From Elmis aenea (Eukaryota > Arthropoda > Insecta > Coleoptera > Elmidae), in assembly GCA_947652605.1 (NCBI GenBank), contig OX393576.1, positions 12,178,575-12,242,574 on the forward strand: a stretch of DNA of 64,000 nucleotides, in the 5' to 3' direction. A program made the position numbers and the translations under genes. Within the stretch, counting starts at the first letter, position 1; every line of letters starts with the position of its first letter. Of the stretch, positions 21,011-33,546 are shown piece by piece. The notes beneath the pieces were generated by a model. The model made no database searches, had not been told where the DNA came from, and was given only the letters and a program-made list of their open reading frames with translations.

Positions 21011-21180
21011 CAGGATGACGCCAATTAAAGAGAATCAGTGAAATCGCACTTATTATAAGAGCTAGAGCATGGGTTTAAATTTTACAAAGCTAATTGTATG
21101 CCCCTTAATAACACCAAAACAGTTTTTAAATATCTGGAACCATTTCCATAGAAACAGAAAAAATCTGCAGAACTGATTTT
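21011..21180. mobile_element. Solo left end, CTTATTATAAGAG family
   Basis: CAGGATGACGCCAATTAAAG after TA, then GCACTTATTATAAGAGCTAG and GGGTTTAAATTTTACAAAG. This aligns with the first 100 bp of the 58585-59988 element. No right end was found before the next element. Confidence 0.6.
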
Positions 21181-22214
21181 AAATATTTTTGCTGTAAATC
21201 TCTTAGTTGTTAACATTTTTTAATTCTGTAAAATCTTCGTAGTCACTTTTTCTTTTGCATTTTAAGACCTTATTAACTTTTTGCTCAGTCAATTTAGTTT
21301 TGTTTTCTGGACATTAAATTTCTCATTTCGTATATGCTCGCATATTTGATTGTCACTTTCTGACTGAAGAGGGCTCTTTATCATTCCAAATAGAAAGCAT
21401 TTTTTTTGTTCGTTTTAAACTAATTTTAATTTTAGTGTCATATTATCGGTAGCTTTGTGTCGAACAGTTTGTGCATACTATGCTTGGTGTTTTGCTAATC
21501 AAAGATTTGCAAATAGATCAAATTATTTCGAGAAATATAATTTTTATTTCGCTTATTGCTGGCGTATAACTATCGCACGAAGCACCAAATATAAAAAATA
21601 TCTAGCCCTGGCGATTAACAGCTTTTCGTTGTGTTATGTGACCCGCATAAACAATATTCCTCCATTATTTTAAGCCATGATGTCATATTGTGTTTCGAGT
21701 CGGGAGTCACAACACACGAAGATGTCCATAGATATTTAAAAAGATTTGCAACTTTATCGCCGTACTTACTAAACAAGTTTTATGATTGAGAAAAAAGCCG
21801 CTTTTTAACTTGCAACTAGCTTAAAAAAGAATATGAACAAAGCCTTCATTGTACTACTGCGTAATCTTAAAGAAAATCTGATTTGCATGAGATATTAACG
21901 CTCACAAATCAAGGTACAAGGTGACACTTTTGTTGGGTAATATTTTTCAACAGAATTATTTAAACTTTTTACTCCAAAAATTGTTTTATTTACTCGGTGG
22001 GCGGGCTCACATGAATATGGATGTCATAAATTTACGTACAGTGGTTGTTTATGCTCTGTTTTTATTAATTTTATAATTCGACAATAATTACATGATTTCA
22101 CGGCCAACGGGTTTATTAATTCTCAGTTTTTTGACGTATTTCGTGAAGATAACCGAAATAAAATACCTATACAGGGAAGGCAAAAATTTTAGAAATTCAC
22201 AGGTAGAATTGCTG
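21181..22214. other. No recognised feature
   Basis: Open frame 21455-21673 (72 codons) has no motif. Otherwise AT-rich unique DNA. Confidence 0.45.
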
Positions 22215-23265
22215 TGTTGGATGGTTATAATAGTGGAACTTTTTTAAAAGGTGTAGAACATTGTTTAAGGCCATTTTTGAACTAAGTAAAGGTTGAAATG
22301 CATTGCTTGTGGTGTCTTTAACATGTTCGTAAAATACAAGAGCCATTGCAAAACTTTTGAATTTTTGCCAATAATAAAATGCAAGGTAAAGACTTGGAAC
22401 TTTAAAAAACATATTGAAAGGCTATAAAAAATTGTTTTAGACCTTACGGTAAAAATGTACCTATTGCTTAGGGTGTCTAACTTTTTCAGAAAATATTATT
22501 ACCATTGCAAAACCTTAAAATCCTTGCCAAAACAAAAATGCATGGCTATAGGTACATTCAAAACCCTTTTTCAATACTTTGAAGAGTTGTGAAAAATTGT
22601 TTACGCCTTTTTGAGAATAATCTAAAGGTGGAAATGCTTAGGGTGCCTCCGACATATTTAAAAAATATAGGCACAATTACAAATTTTCGAATTTTTTTAA
22701 AGTTTTGAGGGCCTGTAAAAAATTGTTTGAAGCCTTTTGGTACCAAATAAAAATAGTTGTGTTGTTTAGGGTGCATTTAACTTTTTTTTTTAACATAAAA
22801 ACCATTACAAAACTTCCGAATTTTTGTCCAAAAAAATGCAAGGTTATACAGGATAGTCCACTTTTTAGTAGCAAGACTTTAACAGTCGATACAAAAACTT
22901 ATTTTAAAGCGAATATTCCATATCAACATGGGTCCATAAACGCTTCATTTTAAAGATACAGGTTGGGAAACGGTTAAACATTATCTATATTTTTTCGAAA
23001 ATTTCAACACCATGTAAAATGAAGCGTTTATGGACCCATATTGATATGAAATATTCGCTTTAAAATACGTTTTTGTATCGACTGTTTAAGTCCTCCTACA
23101 AAAAAAAAGTGGACCACCCTGTATAGTTGAAACTTTTTCAAAATTTGATGGGCTAAAAAAAAATCTGGGCCGTATTTTAATATCTACACTTAAGGTCGAA
23201 GGGCATTGTTTAAGGCATCTTTTAGAAAACAGAAATACTATTGCAAAAACATGTATCTAATGCTT
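22215..23265. repeat. Degenerate ~165-bp tandem repeat, about five units
   Basis: Phase markers ATTGTTT-AGGCC-like occur near 22259, 22431, 22596, 22722 and, after removing the inserted MITE, near 23163. Between them recur GCTTAGGGTG, CCATTGCAAAAC, GAATTTTTGCC and AAATGCAAGGTTATA. Spacing is about 172, 165, 126 and 167 bases. Units are strongly diverged, so the array is old. Minus-strand open frames here simply follow the repeat. Confidence 0.65.
22849..23121. mobile_element. 273-bp MITE inside the tandem repeat
   Basis: Ends CAGGATAGTCCACTTTTT and AAAAGTGGACCACCCTG, TA-flanked (22847-22848, 23122-23123). The arms include GGGTCCATAAACGCTTCATT and its mirror. Removing it and one TA restores a normal repeat unit (GCAAGGTTATAGTTGAAAC), which proves the insertion is secondary. 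Confidence 0.9.
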
Positions 23266-24075
23266 AAAAACAAAACAAAACATGATCTACTTATCTAAAA
23301 AAAATATTACCATTCACAATAATCGAATTTAACTTGGAATTTTCACACCTATTGCTGTTAAAATCAAATACAATTCATTAGAAAATCTGTAATGGAAACT
23401 TTTTAGTGCCCTATATGGCAAAGAAAGTCTTTTATTCCCATATTTAATGTATCATAGATTATTAAGTCACCATTCTTGTGAGTATGAATCGTTTACCCAC
23501 GTGTTTTTTTACGATTTCAGCTCACCGTAACGAATTTTGCATAATAATTCACCTACACAACACGCAGTCTATTACTAATTCGACGTTTATGTGAAAATTT
23601 CCAGGGAAAAATTGCTCGGGTGGACACATTCGTATCTTTGAACGAAATCAATCAAGCCCGTATTATTAAGATACGTTCCAGGCTATCAAATATCCAAATT
23701 TAACAACACTTAAAAACCTGCTACCACGTTCGCCAGGAATATGTGAGCGTAAATTTAGTAGCAAGCGTTTCAATTTTATTGCACCTATAAAACTAGACAA
23801 ACGTTATATTTTAATGGTTTGCATACGTCACTGGCTGAATTAGAAGCAAAAATCTATTCGGTAATTTCTAGGTAGATGTTAGGATATGACTCACTTGTAA
23901 ATGGCTAAATAAATGGAAAGATTCGCGGTCGCAGATCTTCCGGTCAAGTTCCACAAAAAATAAAACAATGAAGTAATACACTAACAGTTGAAAAATTAAC
24001 AAAATCATCTACGATGCTATTTTTTCAAACAAACAAAATGTATATGACGTGACAACAGGAAGGAGAGATGTCAAA
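23266..24075. other. No recognised feature
   Basis: AT-rich DNA with no coding motif and no inverted-repeat element. Confidence 0.5.
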
Positions 24076-25440
24076 AACCAATCACTCATCTTAAATCTTC
24101 TAGAGACTAGAATAGGAGCATTATTACATGGTAATAATTTTACATTTCCCAGTCAGATGTTGATCCTCCTGTCAAATTTGCTTTTTCGACTAATAACAAA
24201 CTCAGATTTCCTATCATACACTGAAAATTCCCTTCACCTGTCAAATTTGCGTTTTCAACCAATCACTAATCTTAAATCTTTTAGAGACTACCAATAGGAG
24301 CAATATTACACGGTAATAATTTTACATTCCTCTGCCAGGAGTTGATCCTCCTGTCAAATTTGCGTTTTTGACCAATAACAAACTCAGATTTCCTTTAAAC
24401 GGCCAATAAACATAATCATACACTGATAATTTACTTTTCGCAATTAACAGATTTTCATGCGTTTATTGGTCGTTTCTAAGAAATCTGAGTTTTTGATTGG
24501 TGGAAAATATAAATTTGGAGAGGGAATAAGATATTTTGGTCTTAATAATTTTCTGACAGATGTCGGCGACCAATAACGTTACTTTAATATAGATTAAACC
24601 ACACCCCTGACACACCACTCTGACAGTACTTGTAAAATTTGACATAACAGATTATGTATGTACCTACATACTATTTGGTTCATTAATTTTTATTAAAATA
24701 TAATTCTTGAATTAAAAATTAGTTATAAATGATCTATTAATAATAACAATCGCAGTAAATAGTAGGTATACTTTAATTTATCTAAATTAAACCACATTTT
24801 AATTTGACAGATAGGTTAGGTGAAGGAAATTTTCTGACAAAATATAACTCGTGCATTGCAAATAATCTATAATTTTTGACAAATCTTCACTCATGCAAGT
24901 TGAAGCTGAAAAAATCACTTGCATTCGGGTATATTTACCAAAAATTATCGATAATTTTCAATGCACTTGTTATATTACTACTGATAATATCCTTTTCCCA
25001 ATTAACAGATTTTCATGCGTTTATTGGTCGTTTCTAAAAAATCTGAGTTTGCGATTGGTCGAAAATATAAATTTGGAGAGGAAATTTAATATTTTGGCCT
25101 TGATAATTTTTTGACGAATTTCGGCGACCAGTAGCGTTACTTTAATATAGATTAAACCACACCCCTGACGCACCACCCTGACAGTACTTGTAAAATTTGA
25201 CATTACATACATTTAATTTGACAAGTAGGTTAGGCGGAGGAAATTTTCTGACAAAATATAACTCTTGCATTGCAAATAATCTATAATTTTTGACAAATCT
25301 TCACTCATGCCCAAGTTGAATCAGAAAAAATCACGCGTGCACTTCATGCGCTCGTGTTTTTTTAGCTCAACTTGCATTCGGGCATATTTACCAAAAATTA
25401 TCGACAATTTTATTACACTTCTTATATTACTACTGATTAT
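24076..25440 (-). repeat. Dispersed repeat family R, composite of three copies
   Basis: All in reverse orientation to the other loci. A partial copy (24076-24227) abuts a longer copy starting TTCACCTGTCAAATTTGCG near 24232. That copy ends CTTGTTATATTACTACTGAT near 24984, where a second partial copy begins inside the unit and runs to about 25440. About 160 bp of AT-rich DNA (24645-24805) interrupts the middle copy. The joint near 24984 is at ACTGATA, a string also found inside the unit at about 24420, as expected from unequal exchange. Confidence 0.7.
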
Positions 25441-26064
25441 TTTAAATAAAATAATATCTACTACGCAGATTTGTATTTTCTTCTAGGCTAGGTTAGAAAC
25501 TTATCAATGTCCCTCGCATAGATATATGAACTTCTTCTCCCTCGACACTCTATAAATTTTCAGTTCGGTTTTTTTACGCTCCACCCAACGACAAGTTGCT
25601 TAAAATAATTAACAAATTTATGCAAGTAGCTTCTTTCAGTTCTACACGTGCATGCCATCGTTAACGCCCTTATCGTGAACGCTCTTAAATTTTACAGCCT
25701 AAAAATCTTTAACACATACTTCATTTACCTCGGCGTATAAATTCGAGGATCCTAAACTGACAAATATACGACTGGTGTTGAAAATACACTGCGCAACTTT
25801 ATTTCTACTTTATGCTAAGCATGTGTGAGCATTCGTTTTGAAATAAACGGATTGGAAAAGACATTTCAATGATTTCAAATGATATTTGCGCAAACGGTTA
25901 ACTCTGCTATAATTATTTGATACTAGTAGCGAGGAATTGCTGAAATAAAGACATATGTCGGTGTTATCTATCATCAATGTAACTAGGTTTTTCATATGCC
26001 AAGTTGTTAGATGCTTTAAATGTAAAACACAATACAATTTTAACAGATTCATTAAATCTAAAGT
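25441..26064. other. No recognised feature
   Basis: A minus-strand open frame of 80 codons (25810-26052) shows no motif. AT-rich. Confidence 0.45.
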
Positions 26065-26544
26065 CTGTTTTATACTATACTAATTTTTCGTTAAAGAAAA
26101 TCGTATACGATATTTAATACAAAAATTTCGTTCAAGAATTTAGCATGGAAAATATGAACCATTTACATTGCACTATTTTTTTGTACGAAAACTCCAATAT
26201 ATTTTGGTTACTTTTTAGTAACTTTTATCATATTTTGTTGGCACCTTGAGTAACCATGTCAAATGTTCAATTTGATCACAGAAAGCGAATCATTTTCAAA
26301 TTTAACGTCTATTTAACGCTTGTTCCATTCTACATATTGATTGCTACAAAATAAATTGTGAGGGATTATAACGGTAATAAGTAGTATTTAACATCGTTTG
26401 ATTGTTACAGTTAACTGGAAGCATTTAGGGCAGGTAGTAATTTCGTACGAATTTTTCGTTCAAGATTTTTAATTTCTGATTGACACCGTACTAGAAAATC
26501 GTATACGATTTTCTTAAACGAAAAAATAGTATAGTATAAAACAG
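26065..26544. mobile_element. 480-bp inverted-repeat element
   Basis: Ends CTGTTTTATACTATACTA and the mirrored TAGTATAGTATAAAACAG. The inverted repeat continues through GAAAATCGTATACGAT, about 47 bp, and a further inner pair (TTTCGTTCAAGAATTT against TTTTTCGTTCAAGATTTT) lies in direct rather than inverted order. No clear target duplication and no coding sequence. Confidence 0.7.
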
Positions 26545-27095
26545 CCTTAAAGGTAATTTGCCAGGGCTTTGGGAACATCTAAAGCGAGGCGTCGGTCTAC
26601 ACAACACAAGGGAGACAAGTTTACAACTTCAAAAAAATGTTCTGTAGTCACATCTGTTTGGGATGAACAACCGGGGTCGATTTCTGCGATAAGTGAAAAT
26701 CTGGGACACGTTTTAAATATTTAAAATGTTCCGAAAGCTGTTTACAACTTACATATGAAACGTTTAGTTCTTCATTTCGTCCCATTGCAATATTTGTGTG
26801 ATTTAAGGCTATTATTAATTCACACGTGTCGGGTTGAAGTTTATTACGTACAAATTTTTCACAAATTTTCGTTTCAGTTTATGCAATGTGCTTCCAAGAC
26901 CAGTGTGTGTCAAATCAATTTGTTCAAAATAGAACCTGTACGAATGTAACAGCAGATACGTCCAGCGTAAAAACAAATACATTTTAAAGTATTTTGGAAC
27001 TTCGTTAGCAAATATTCCTTTGAAGCCACTTGGCGATGCTGATGTGTTTAACATTCTGCTAGCAGTAAAGCTTTTAAAATCATTTTAAAAAAGTA
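26545..27095. other. No recognised feature
   Basis: Overlapping short frames on both strands (26755-27054) have no motif. Confidence 0.45.
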
Positions 27096-27674
27096 CACAG
27101 GTGGATTAAAATCGGGTTTCAACATGGCGATGTGGCTTATTACAAGAACTACAGTTTATTTTTAGAAAAGTTGCTAAATTCTATGCTTAAGAGATAACTG
27201 TAATTGTTTTCATGAAATTAAAAAAATCTCAAAAATTATCATTTGTTCCAACTTTTTTATTTGTGAACATTTTAAAATTTTGTAAGAACTTTTAACTCTG
27301 TGATAATATAATATTTTTTAAATAAGAAAAATAAATCCTAGCCAACTTTGGGGAAATCAGTCATAAGAAACAATGTCGAAAACACAGAAACGATTCTATT
27401 TAACTGATAGTTGAAAGGACTAATAGATCCAGAATAAACAGTTGCTACAAAAACTTCTTAAGAGATATTTAAACTTTCCTTAACAAAATAGTTACCTACA
27501 TCAAAAAAACGAAAAACAATTTTTCGAATTTTTCAGTTTTCATGAAACCGTTTGCAGATACCTCAACTTTCTTTTCCTCTTATTAACCAGCATTCAGTAA
27601 CTTTGCCAAATTTAAACCTATAGTCTAGCTCTTACAATAACAAGATCCCATTGCTAGAACTTGAAATCATTTAG
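27096..27674. mobile_element. Decayed 579-bp element, CTTATTATAAGAG family
   Basis: The left side (ATCGGGTTTCAACATGGCGA, GCTTATTACAAGAACTACAG, GAAAAGTTGCTAAATT) and the right side (AACTTTGCCAAATTTAAACC, TAGCTCTTACAATAACAAG) are degenerate matches of the two ends of the 58585-59988 element. TA follows at 27675-27676. Heavily mutated, so old. Confidence 0.65.
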
Positions 27675-27676
27675 TA

Positions 27677-28526
27677 TATAGTAAGTATAAAAAAAGGCAG
27701 AAGATCTTTTTACAAACACAGCTGACGTAATTGGGTAATCATTTCCATAAATAAATAGCAAACACTTCAAAAATTAACTACAGTTGAGTTTAGTGACATC
27801 ATATTTGTCAAGTGTACTTGTTATATTTGCACATACTAATTCTTAGCGTACATGATAATGTAATCGTAAAAATAAACTTCGGTGCGAAAATAAACCTTCG
27901 CTGGCCAATACGACTTGATAAGATGTAGCACAATAAGCTTTAAAAAATCTTCAACAGAGATTTAAGCATCTATATTAAAATATTAACGCCAAGTTAAAAT
28001 TGTCCATGAATGTATACACCCTGTGTAGAACAATTTTCGAAATTTTTAAAAGCTAATTAACACTATCAATTTAATTATAGATTTAAAAAACAAAGATACC
28101 GATCTACAATTCCACAAAGCGTACAAGCAAGTGTGTAAGAATTTCTTACAGCACAGGATTTTTTCCTGCTGAAAGTTTATTACTATAATTTTCACTATTA
28201 CCATATTATGCAATAGCCGATAAGAACATACATGTTTATTTTGCTATTAATCACGATCGGGTATTAAAAAGACATGTGCTTACGACCATATGGTAATCAA
28301 CAACTTCACACTGCAAGACTCCGTCCAGTACAGTTAAATGTTAATTTCTATAGCTACAGGTGATGCGACAAATTTCCTACCGATATAGGCCAAGCCTTAA
28401 AACAAATACATTATCATTAGAAATATAGCAAGAGATTAACTAACAGTAACAATTAATAACAGTAATCAGTAAACTTATTACTCTATGTTTGTATTGCGAG
28501 CAATCGATTTGATTCAATGCAGAAAT
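27677..28526. other. No recognised feature
   Basis: AT-rich DNA, no open frame of 60 codons, no inverted-repeat element. Confidence 0.5.
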
Positions 28527-28678
28527 CAAGAAGAAATGGATTATTTTAACTAATAGAAAAAGTGTCGTTTTTCTACATGACAACACTCAACCACAAAGTG
28601 TGCCTAAAAATTAAAAAAACCAGGAGCAACTGGGCTGCGAGTTATTCCATAACCCATCTTATTCTCCAGACTAAGCAT
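28527..28678 (+). pseudogene. Mariner transposase relic around the second aspartate
   Basis: One frame reads KKKWIILTNRKSVVFLHDNT, then QLGCELFHNPSYSPD before a stop. NRKxVVFLHDN carries the second catalytic aspartate and HxPxYSPD the third. A small deletion and a stop lie between them (29 instead of 34 residues). The fragment ends just before a solo MITE end at 28687. Confidence 0.75.
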
Positions 28679-28686
28679 AAAATATA

Positions 28687-28740
28687 CAGGGTGGTCCACT
28701 TTTTTGTAATGAAGATGGTGCTTTTCGAGTAGTTTAAAGT
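28687..28740. mobile_element. Solo MITE end, GGTCCAC family
   Basis: CAGGGTGGTCCACTTTTTTG after TA (28685-28686) matches the ends of the 22849-23121 MITE. No right end was found within a kilobase. Confidence 0.5.
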
Positions 28741-29401
28741 AAATTTATGAAAAACAAACGAATGTTTTGATCGATCCGATAAAAAAAGGCCCTAAGGTGT
28801 GTCGTGTGGGGTAGGAGGTTCACATTTATCGAATTATTAAAAAGTTCTATGCACGAAAACTGAAAAATAGCCAAGTACCAACCAACTTCAGATTACCATA
28901 AAAATAATAGGCGTATTCAATTACTAATACACTCAAAAAAACTCAAATACAATTCCATATTTCTGAATGGAATAAAAAACAATGACATCACCACTAAATC
29001 GGTGATATAAATCTGCAGGAAACACTTGTAAATAATCTTAATCACCTTCCCAAATTGAATTAGTTGGTACCACTGTTGATTAATTGATAGGCTACAAAAA
29101 ATCTGCCATCGATATAAACACATTAGTTTTCATGACATAATGAATTTGTCATTTATTTATATAAGTTATGATGAGCTGTCATTTCGCAAGAGTTTTTAAC
29201 GATTATTTTTGAATTTAACATTGATACGTTGCAACGATGCTTAAAAAAAAGCCATCTATGAATAGTTCATTTTGCGTAACATTACACCGGCATCGCATAC
29301 TAATTTAAAGATTATCGACATTAATATTTACGACGGTAGCTATGACTTCTATTTTAAGACATTCGTGATCATAGTAGGTACACAAAAAACTGTTTGAGGT
29401 A
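28741..29401. other. No recognised feature
   Basis: AT-rich; a minus-strand 68-codon frame (28917-29123) has no motif. Confidence 0.45.
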
Positions 29402-29403
29402 TA

Positions 29404-29562
29404 CAGGGTGTCCCAAATTCGAGGTTCAACTTGGAGTTCTCGCTTATATTGGGGGCTACAAAGTCGGTTGAATCAGGGCAAATTTTATATTTTTGTTTAT
29501 TTCTTTATAGCTCTTAAGAAAAGCGATATTCTCATGTTGAATCTCGAATTTGAGACACCCTG
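29404..29562. mobile_element. 159-bp MITE
   Basis: Ends CAGGGTGTCCCAAATTCGAG and CTCGAATTTGAGACACCCTG, TA-flanked (29402-29403, 29563-29564). The inner block CTCGCTTATATTGGGGGC links it to the CTTATTATAAGAG family. Confidence 0.9.
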
Positions 29563-29564
29563 TA

Positions 29565-30055
29565 TACTGGTTAAAAATGATTCACGCGTATTGAATGTAA
29601 AATAAACGATCTTCAGCAAACATTTTACGAAACAGCCGGATTAAATCGTGAGTACATACGTCCAATGTGTAAGTTAATTAATTTTAATTTTTAATGGTCA
29701 TTAGAAATAATATAATAGATAATTACGGCACCAAAAGTATCTACAAGGTTAATGTATTATATATTTAACATTGACTAGATCAATAATAGGTTTAGCGTTT
29801 GCTAAATACATAACCATTTTATGTCTCTTGTCTACATATAAGTAAAAACTAATATGGTTGCGTAACAATGCATTTTATTGAGTGATAATCTTGTTTCAAT
29901 AGCGAAAAATAAATGAAAGTGTGTGAAAATTGTTAGTTTAAGGTTTTATCTGAGGTTTTTAATAGCACAAAAGGCTAAAATAATATTTGGCGTAGGTACC
30001 TTAAAAATATTTAGTGTAAGGTTTTAAAACCGATAACTTTTGTAAACTGCAATTA
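29565..30055. other. No recognised feature
   Basis: AT-rich spacer between two MITEs. Confidence 0.5.
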
Positions 30056-30057
30056 TA

Positions 30058-31122
30058 CAGGGTGTTTCTTAAATATTGCGAGTGGTGCGGATGGTGATTC
30101 CTTATCAAAAATGAAGGCGGGACTTTCATATAAAAATTTTTTCTTAGACGTCTCCTTTCGGAGTTACACCTCCCTAAAGGGGGACGGTAAAATTAGGTTT
30201 TTATTTTATTTCTCAAATTTGGATAAATGTAGGATAATGATATTTGGTAGATGTTTTATACTTATTGAAAGGTGTCTCATAGTAATATTTTTAATCATCT
30301 CCCACCTTCACAAGGGGCTGAAAAGTGCGACCCCTTTAGGTTTTTTTAACAGAACTTTATGGTGGGTTGAAATCTTGCAATTAAACAATTTTTGTTTGAA
30401 AGCTTGCTTTCTTTAGAAACTTTTTTCATTCTATAGTTTTTCTCCTAAAACCTAGTTTTTGAGTATAAAAAAAAAGTTAGCAAACATGAACCATCAAATA
30501 TTCCAATATAAAACGGTTCATTTTGGTGGTCGCCATGGTTTTTTATGTTCATGTTAAATAGAATTGACGGGCGTTTTAGCGTTGTCGCCGCGTAAACGTC
30601 AAAATGAATTACACCCGTCACTTCTACCTTCTACCCCATGAACATAAACAAACCATGGCAACCACCAAAATGAAACGTTTTATGTTGGAATATTTGATAG
30701 CTCATGTTTACTTGTTTTATTTTTTTATTTTTTTACTCAAAAACTGTAGGTTTTACGAGAAAAGTTAAAGAATAAATAAAGTGTCTAAATACATCGAGCT
30801 TTCAAAAAAATACTTTAAATTGAAAAATTTTAACCCGTCAAAAAGTTCTGATAAAAAAACAGGGGTCGCACTTTTCAGCCCCCTATCGGGGTGCGAGATG
30901 ATTGAAAATAATACTATGGCAAACCTTTTAATAAGTATAAAACATCAACCAATCATTTTCCTACATAAATCCAAATTTGAGAAATAAAATAAAAACCTAA
31001 TTTTCCGCTCCCATTTGGGGGGTGCAACTCCGAAAGGAAAAATATTTATAAAAAAGACCCCCCTTAATTTTTGTTTAGAAATCACCTCTCGAATTTTTTC
31101 GCAATATTTAAGAAACACTCTG
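30058..31122. mobile_element. ~1.06-kb foldback element, family F copy 1
   Basis: Starts CAGGGTGTTTCTTAAATATT after TA (30056-30057) and ends AATATTTAAGAAACACTCTG before TA (31123-31124). Arms of about 500 bp are complementary nearly to the centre near 30590. The centre has a distinct GC-rich patch (GACGGGCGTTTTAGCG, CGCCGCGTAAACGTC). Open frames in both arms (30111-30416 on this copy) reflect arm sequence shared with copies at 35298 and 54810 and are not evidence for a gene. Confidence 0.9.
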
Positions 31123-31124
31123 TA

Positions 31125-32989
31125 TAGTACAGTGAATTCATAACGAATTTTTTAACTGCTTGTTCCAGATAAAAATATTCATCTTTGGGCAACAAATAAG
31201 TAGAATTTTCACCCTTTTTGTGTTTATTAAGACATACTCCACTAAACTACTAAAAAGAAAAACCTACTTAAAATTTTTGACCAATAACTTAATTTAATTT
31301 TCATACAGACTTTTTTAAATTAAAATTCATATCCAACATAATAAATTTATATTTGCAATCGGTGCAGATTTATTTATTTAAAACGTCTGTTTAGACGTAA
31401 TTATATTCATAAATCTAGGGAAAGTATGTGATAATTTATTTGAGGAAAGTTAAGCAGGTATAATATGTGTGAGAAATTCCTATTTTACTAAAGATATGAA
31501 AGTGCTTATTATGTTTATTTAAATTTCATCTAGTATTATTTAAGGTATTACTGCAAGTATATTTAGCATGCAATTAACGATAAAATGCGGTTATATTTTA
31601 AAATAGAATTACAAAACATAATGAGATACAGTTAGGATATTTCTACACGTAGTAATGTAAACACGTGTTAAACACAAAAGTTCTATCATGGAAGCTAATT
31701 TTAGGATTCCCACCTAAACAACAGTGCTCTAAGAAATTTATTATCGGAGCAAACTGCCAATAAAGTAAGATTTGTAAATAGATTGTCTTACGATAAACAG
31801 ATGCTACAACTAAAGATGTGGTTGTTGCAGTTTTTCTGTGGTATTTTTATGGATATTGCAATAGTTCGTCTAGAGAGATTCTTGTCTTACTTATTTGAAC
31901 ATTTTTTGAGTTTAAATGTAACAATTCAAAACATCCTACGAACGATTGGCACTTCTCAAAGCGTTACTGATTAACTGGCAACAATACTATTTTTGCTTAT
32001 TCAACTTTTATTTTTGCTAACTCATCTTAAAACTCATGGAGTGCAAGCTTGGCGCCAACAACGTGGCCTACACCATAAAAAAACCTATAAAATAATGCAT
32101 TTCACTGGGATGCATCAATTTCCAGGCCAGTTCAAGAGATCACATCAAAAACTTTGAAGAAATGCAGTTAAAATCACTACAACAGTATGCATTTTCAGTT
32201 TTACAGCACACATCAAGAAGACTCAGGAACAATAGCCTAACACACAGCTTTTGTTTAAGGCACATTAAAAATAATTGACTGTAAAACAGCGCTCAAGTAG
32301 GCGAAATTGGAAATTTATGACGCACTGGTGATTTCAGAACTGACAAGCGTCCTATTGTAAAATCTTCTTCTGGAATATCACTCTTGACATAGCTTGTAAA
32401 CAGAATCAAAATTGACTACTATTAAATTTGTAGAAAATTTTCCAGAAATAACTGACCGCAAATTAAAAATGTGCAACTTTTCTTAGCCTGCTGTAAATAA
32501 TAGTAACATCCAGAATTACGCAAAGAATTTCGCAACTGATTCAGGAAAGGGACACCAAGTTTTTTGCTAAAGTAAACATTTCAGTACAATATTTACTAAT
32601 ACAACCACAAAATGCAAATTGTTTGGATATCTTTCGGAATTCTAAAAGGCTACGAGATTTGTGTATACTAAGACCGTTTGTAACACATATTTCTTGCAAA
32701 ATCAAACAACTGGAGTTTCACTGAGGATAATTTTAAGTCAGCTCTACCAGAATCTAACAGGGGCAGCGATTTTTTAAGTTTTAAACTTCTTTTCCTGTTA
32801 TATTTTGTAGTCTATTGTCCGTTACGATATTAGAATATCTGTACATCTTTATTCCGATTGATATTTCTAGCGCTTCTTTGGAAGTCTGTTTTTAGTTTAG
32901 ACTTCACTGGGAATTTTCCTTTAAATTCCATTATTTTTGTTTAGTTTGTTGATTGGAAAATGATATTCTTGTGAAGTGAGATGAACTTT
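31125..32989. other. No recognised feature
   Basis: Almost 1.9 kb of AT-rich DNA. The 63-codon frame at 31783-31974 has no motif. Confidence 0.5.
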
Positions 32990-33125
32990 ACAACCAGAGT
33001 TTTAATATTAAACTACTTGCACCGGAATAATCAAGGAAAACCGTAAATTCTCAAGATAAACCCAGAGAGATAGCAACCCTGGCACATCCAATCGCGACGC
33101 GGCCTTACTGAGCTATCTTCTACTG
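32990..33125 (-). mobile_element. Possible decayed tRNA-derived SINE
   Basis: On the minus strand GATAGCTCAGTAAGG (plus 33102-33117) is a good A-box. About 20 bases on, AGGGTTGCTATCTCT (plus near 33065-33080) is a poor B-box match. A tRNA fold is not preserved. It differs in sequence from the SINE at 17.1 kb. Confidence 0.35.
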
Positions 33126-33546
33126 GTTGTAGCTCTTGTTTGCTTTAAGATATAATCCGAAATGCTAGATATATATTTACTTGAATAGTGATTAGATTAT
33201 TGGAATGTCGTGGTAAGCAAATAAGGAACAGGTTGCACTCGTCATTCGGTTTTCATGTGTAAATATAGTAGCACAGATTAAATATAAACAAAGTACCTGC
33301 CTATTACTGATATTTCCTTGAAGTTCCGCCTTCTGTTGGTATAATTATATTTTATTTAACAGTCGCAAGGCCTAAATAGTTCATAACGTACCTTAAACAC
33401 TGCAAAGTTTTTATATTTGCGGCATAACAACATAAAATCTATAGCTTCCAAAATTCATAGATTTAAATGTTTTTATACAAAGCTGCTCTTAAAATTGAGC
33501 CGAGGTTTGGACCATGTCTAAATATTTATAACAGAAAATAACGAAA
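33126..33546. other. No recognised feature
   Basis: AT-rich DNA upstream of the LINE relic. Confidence 0.45.
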
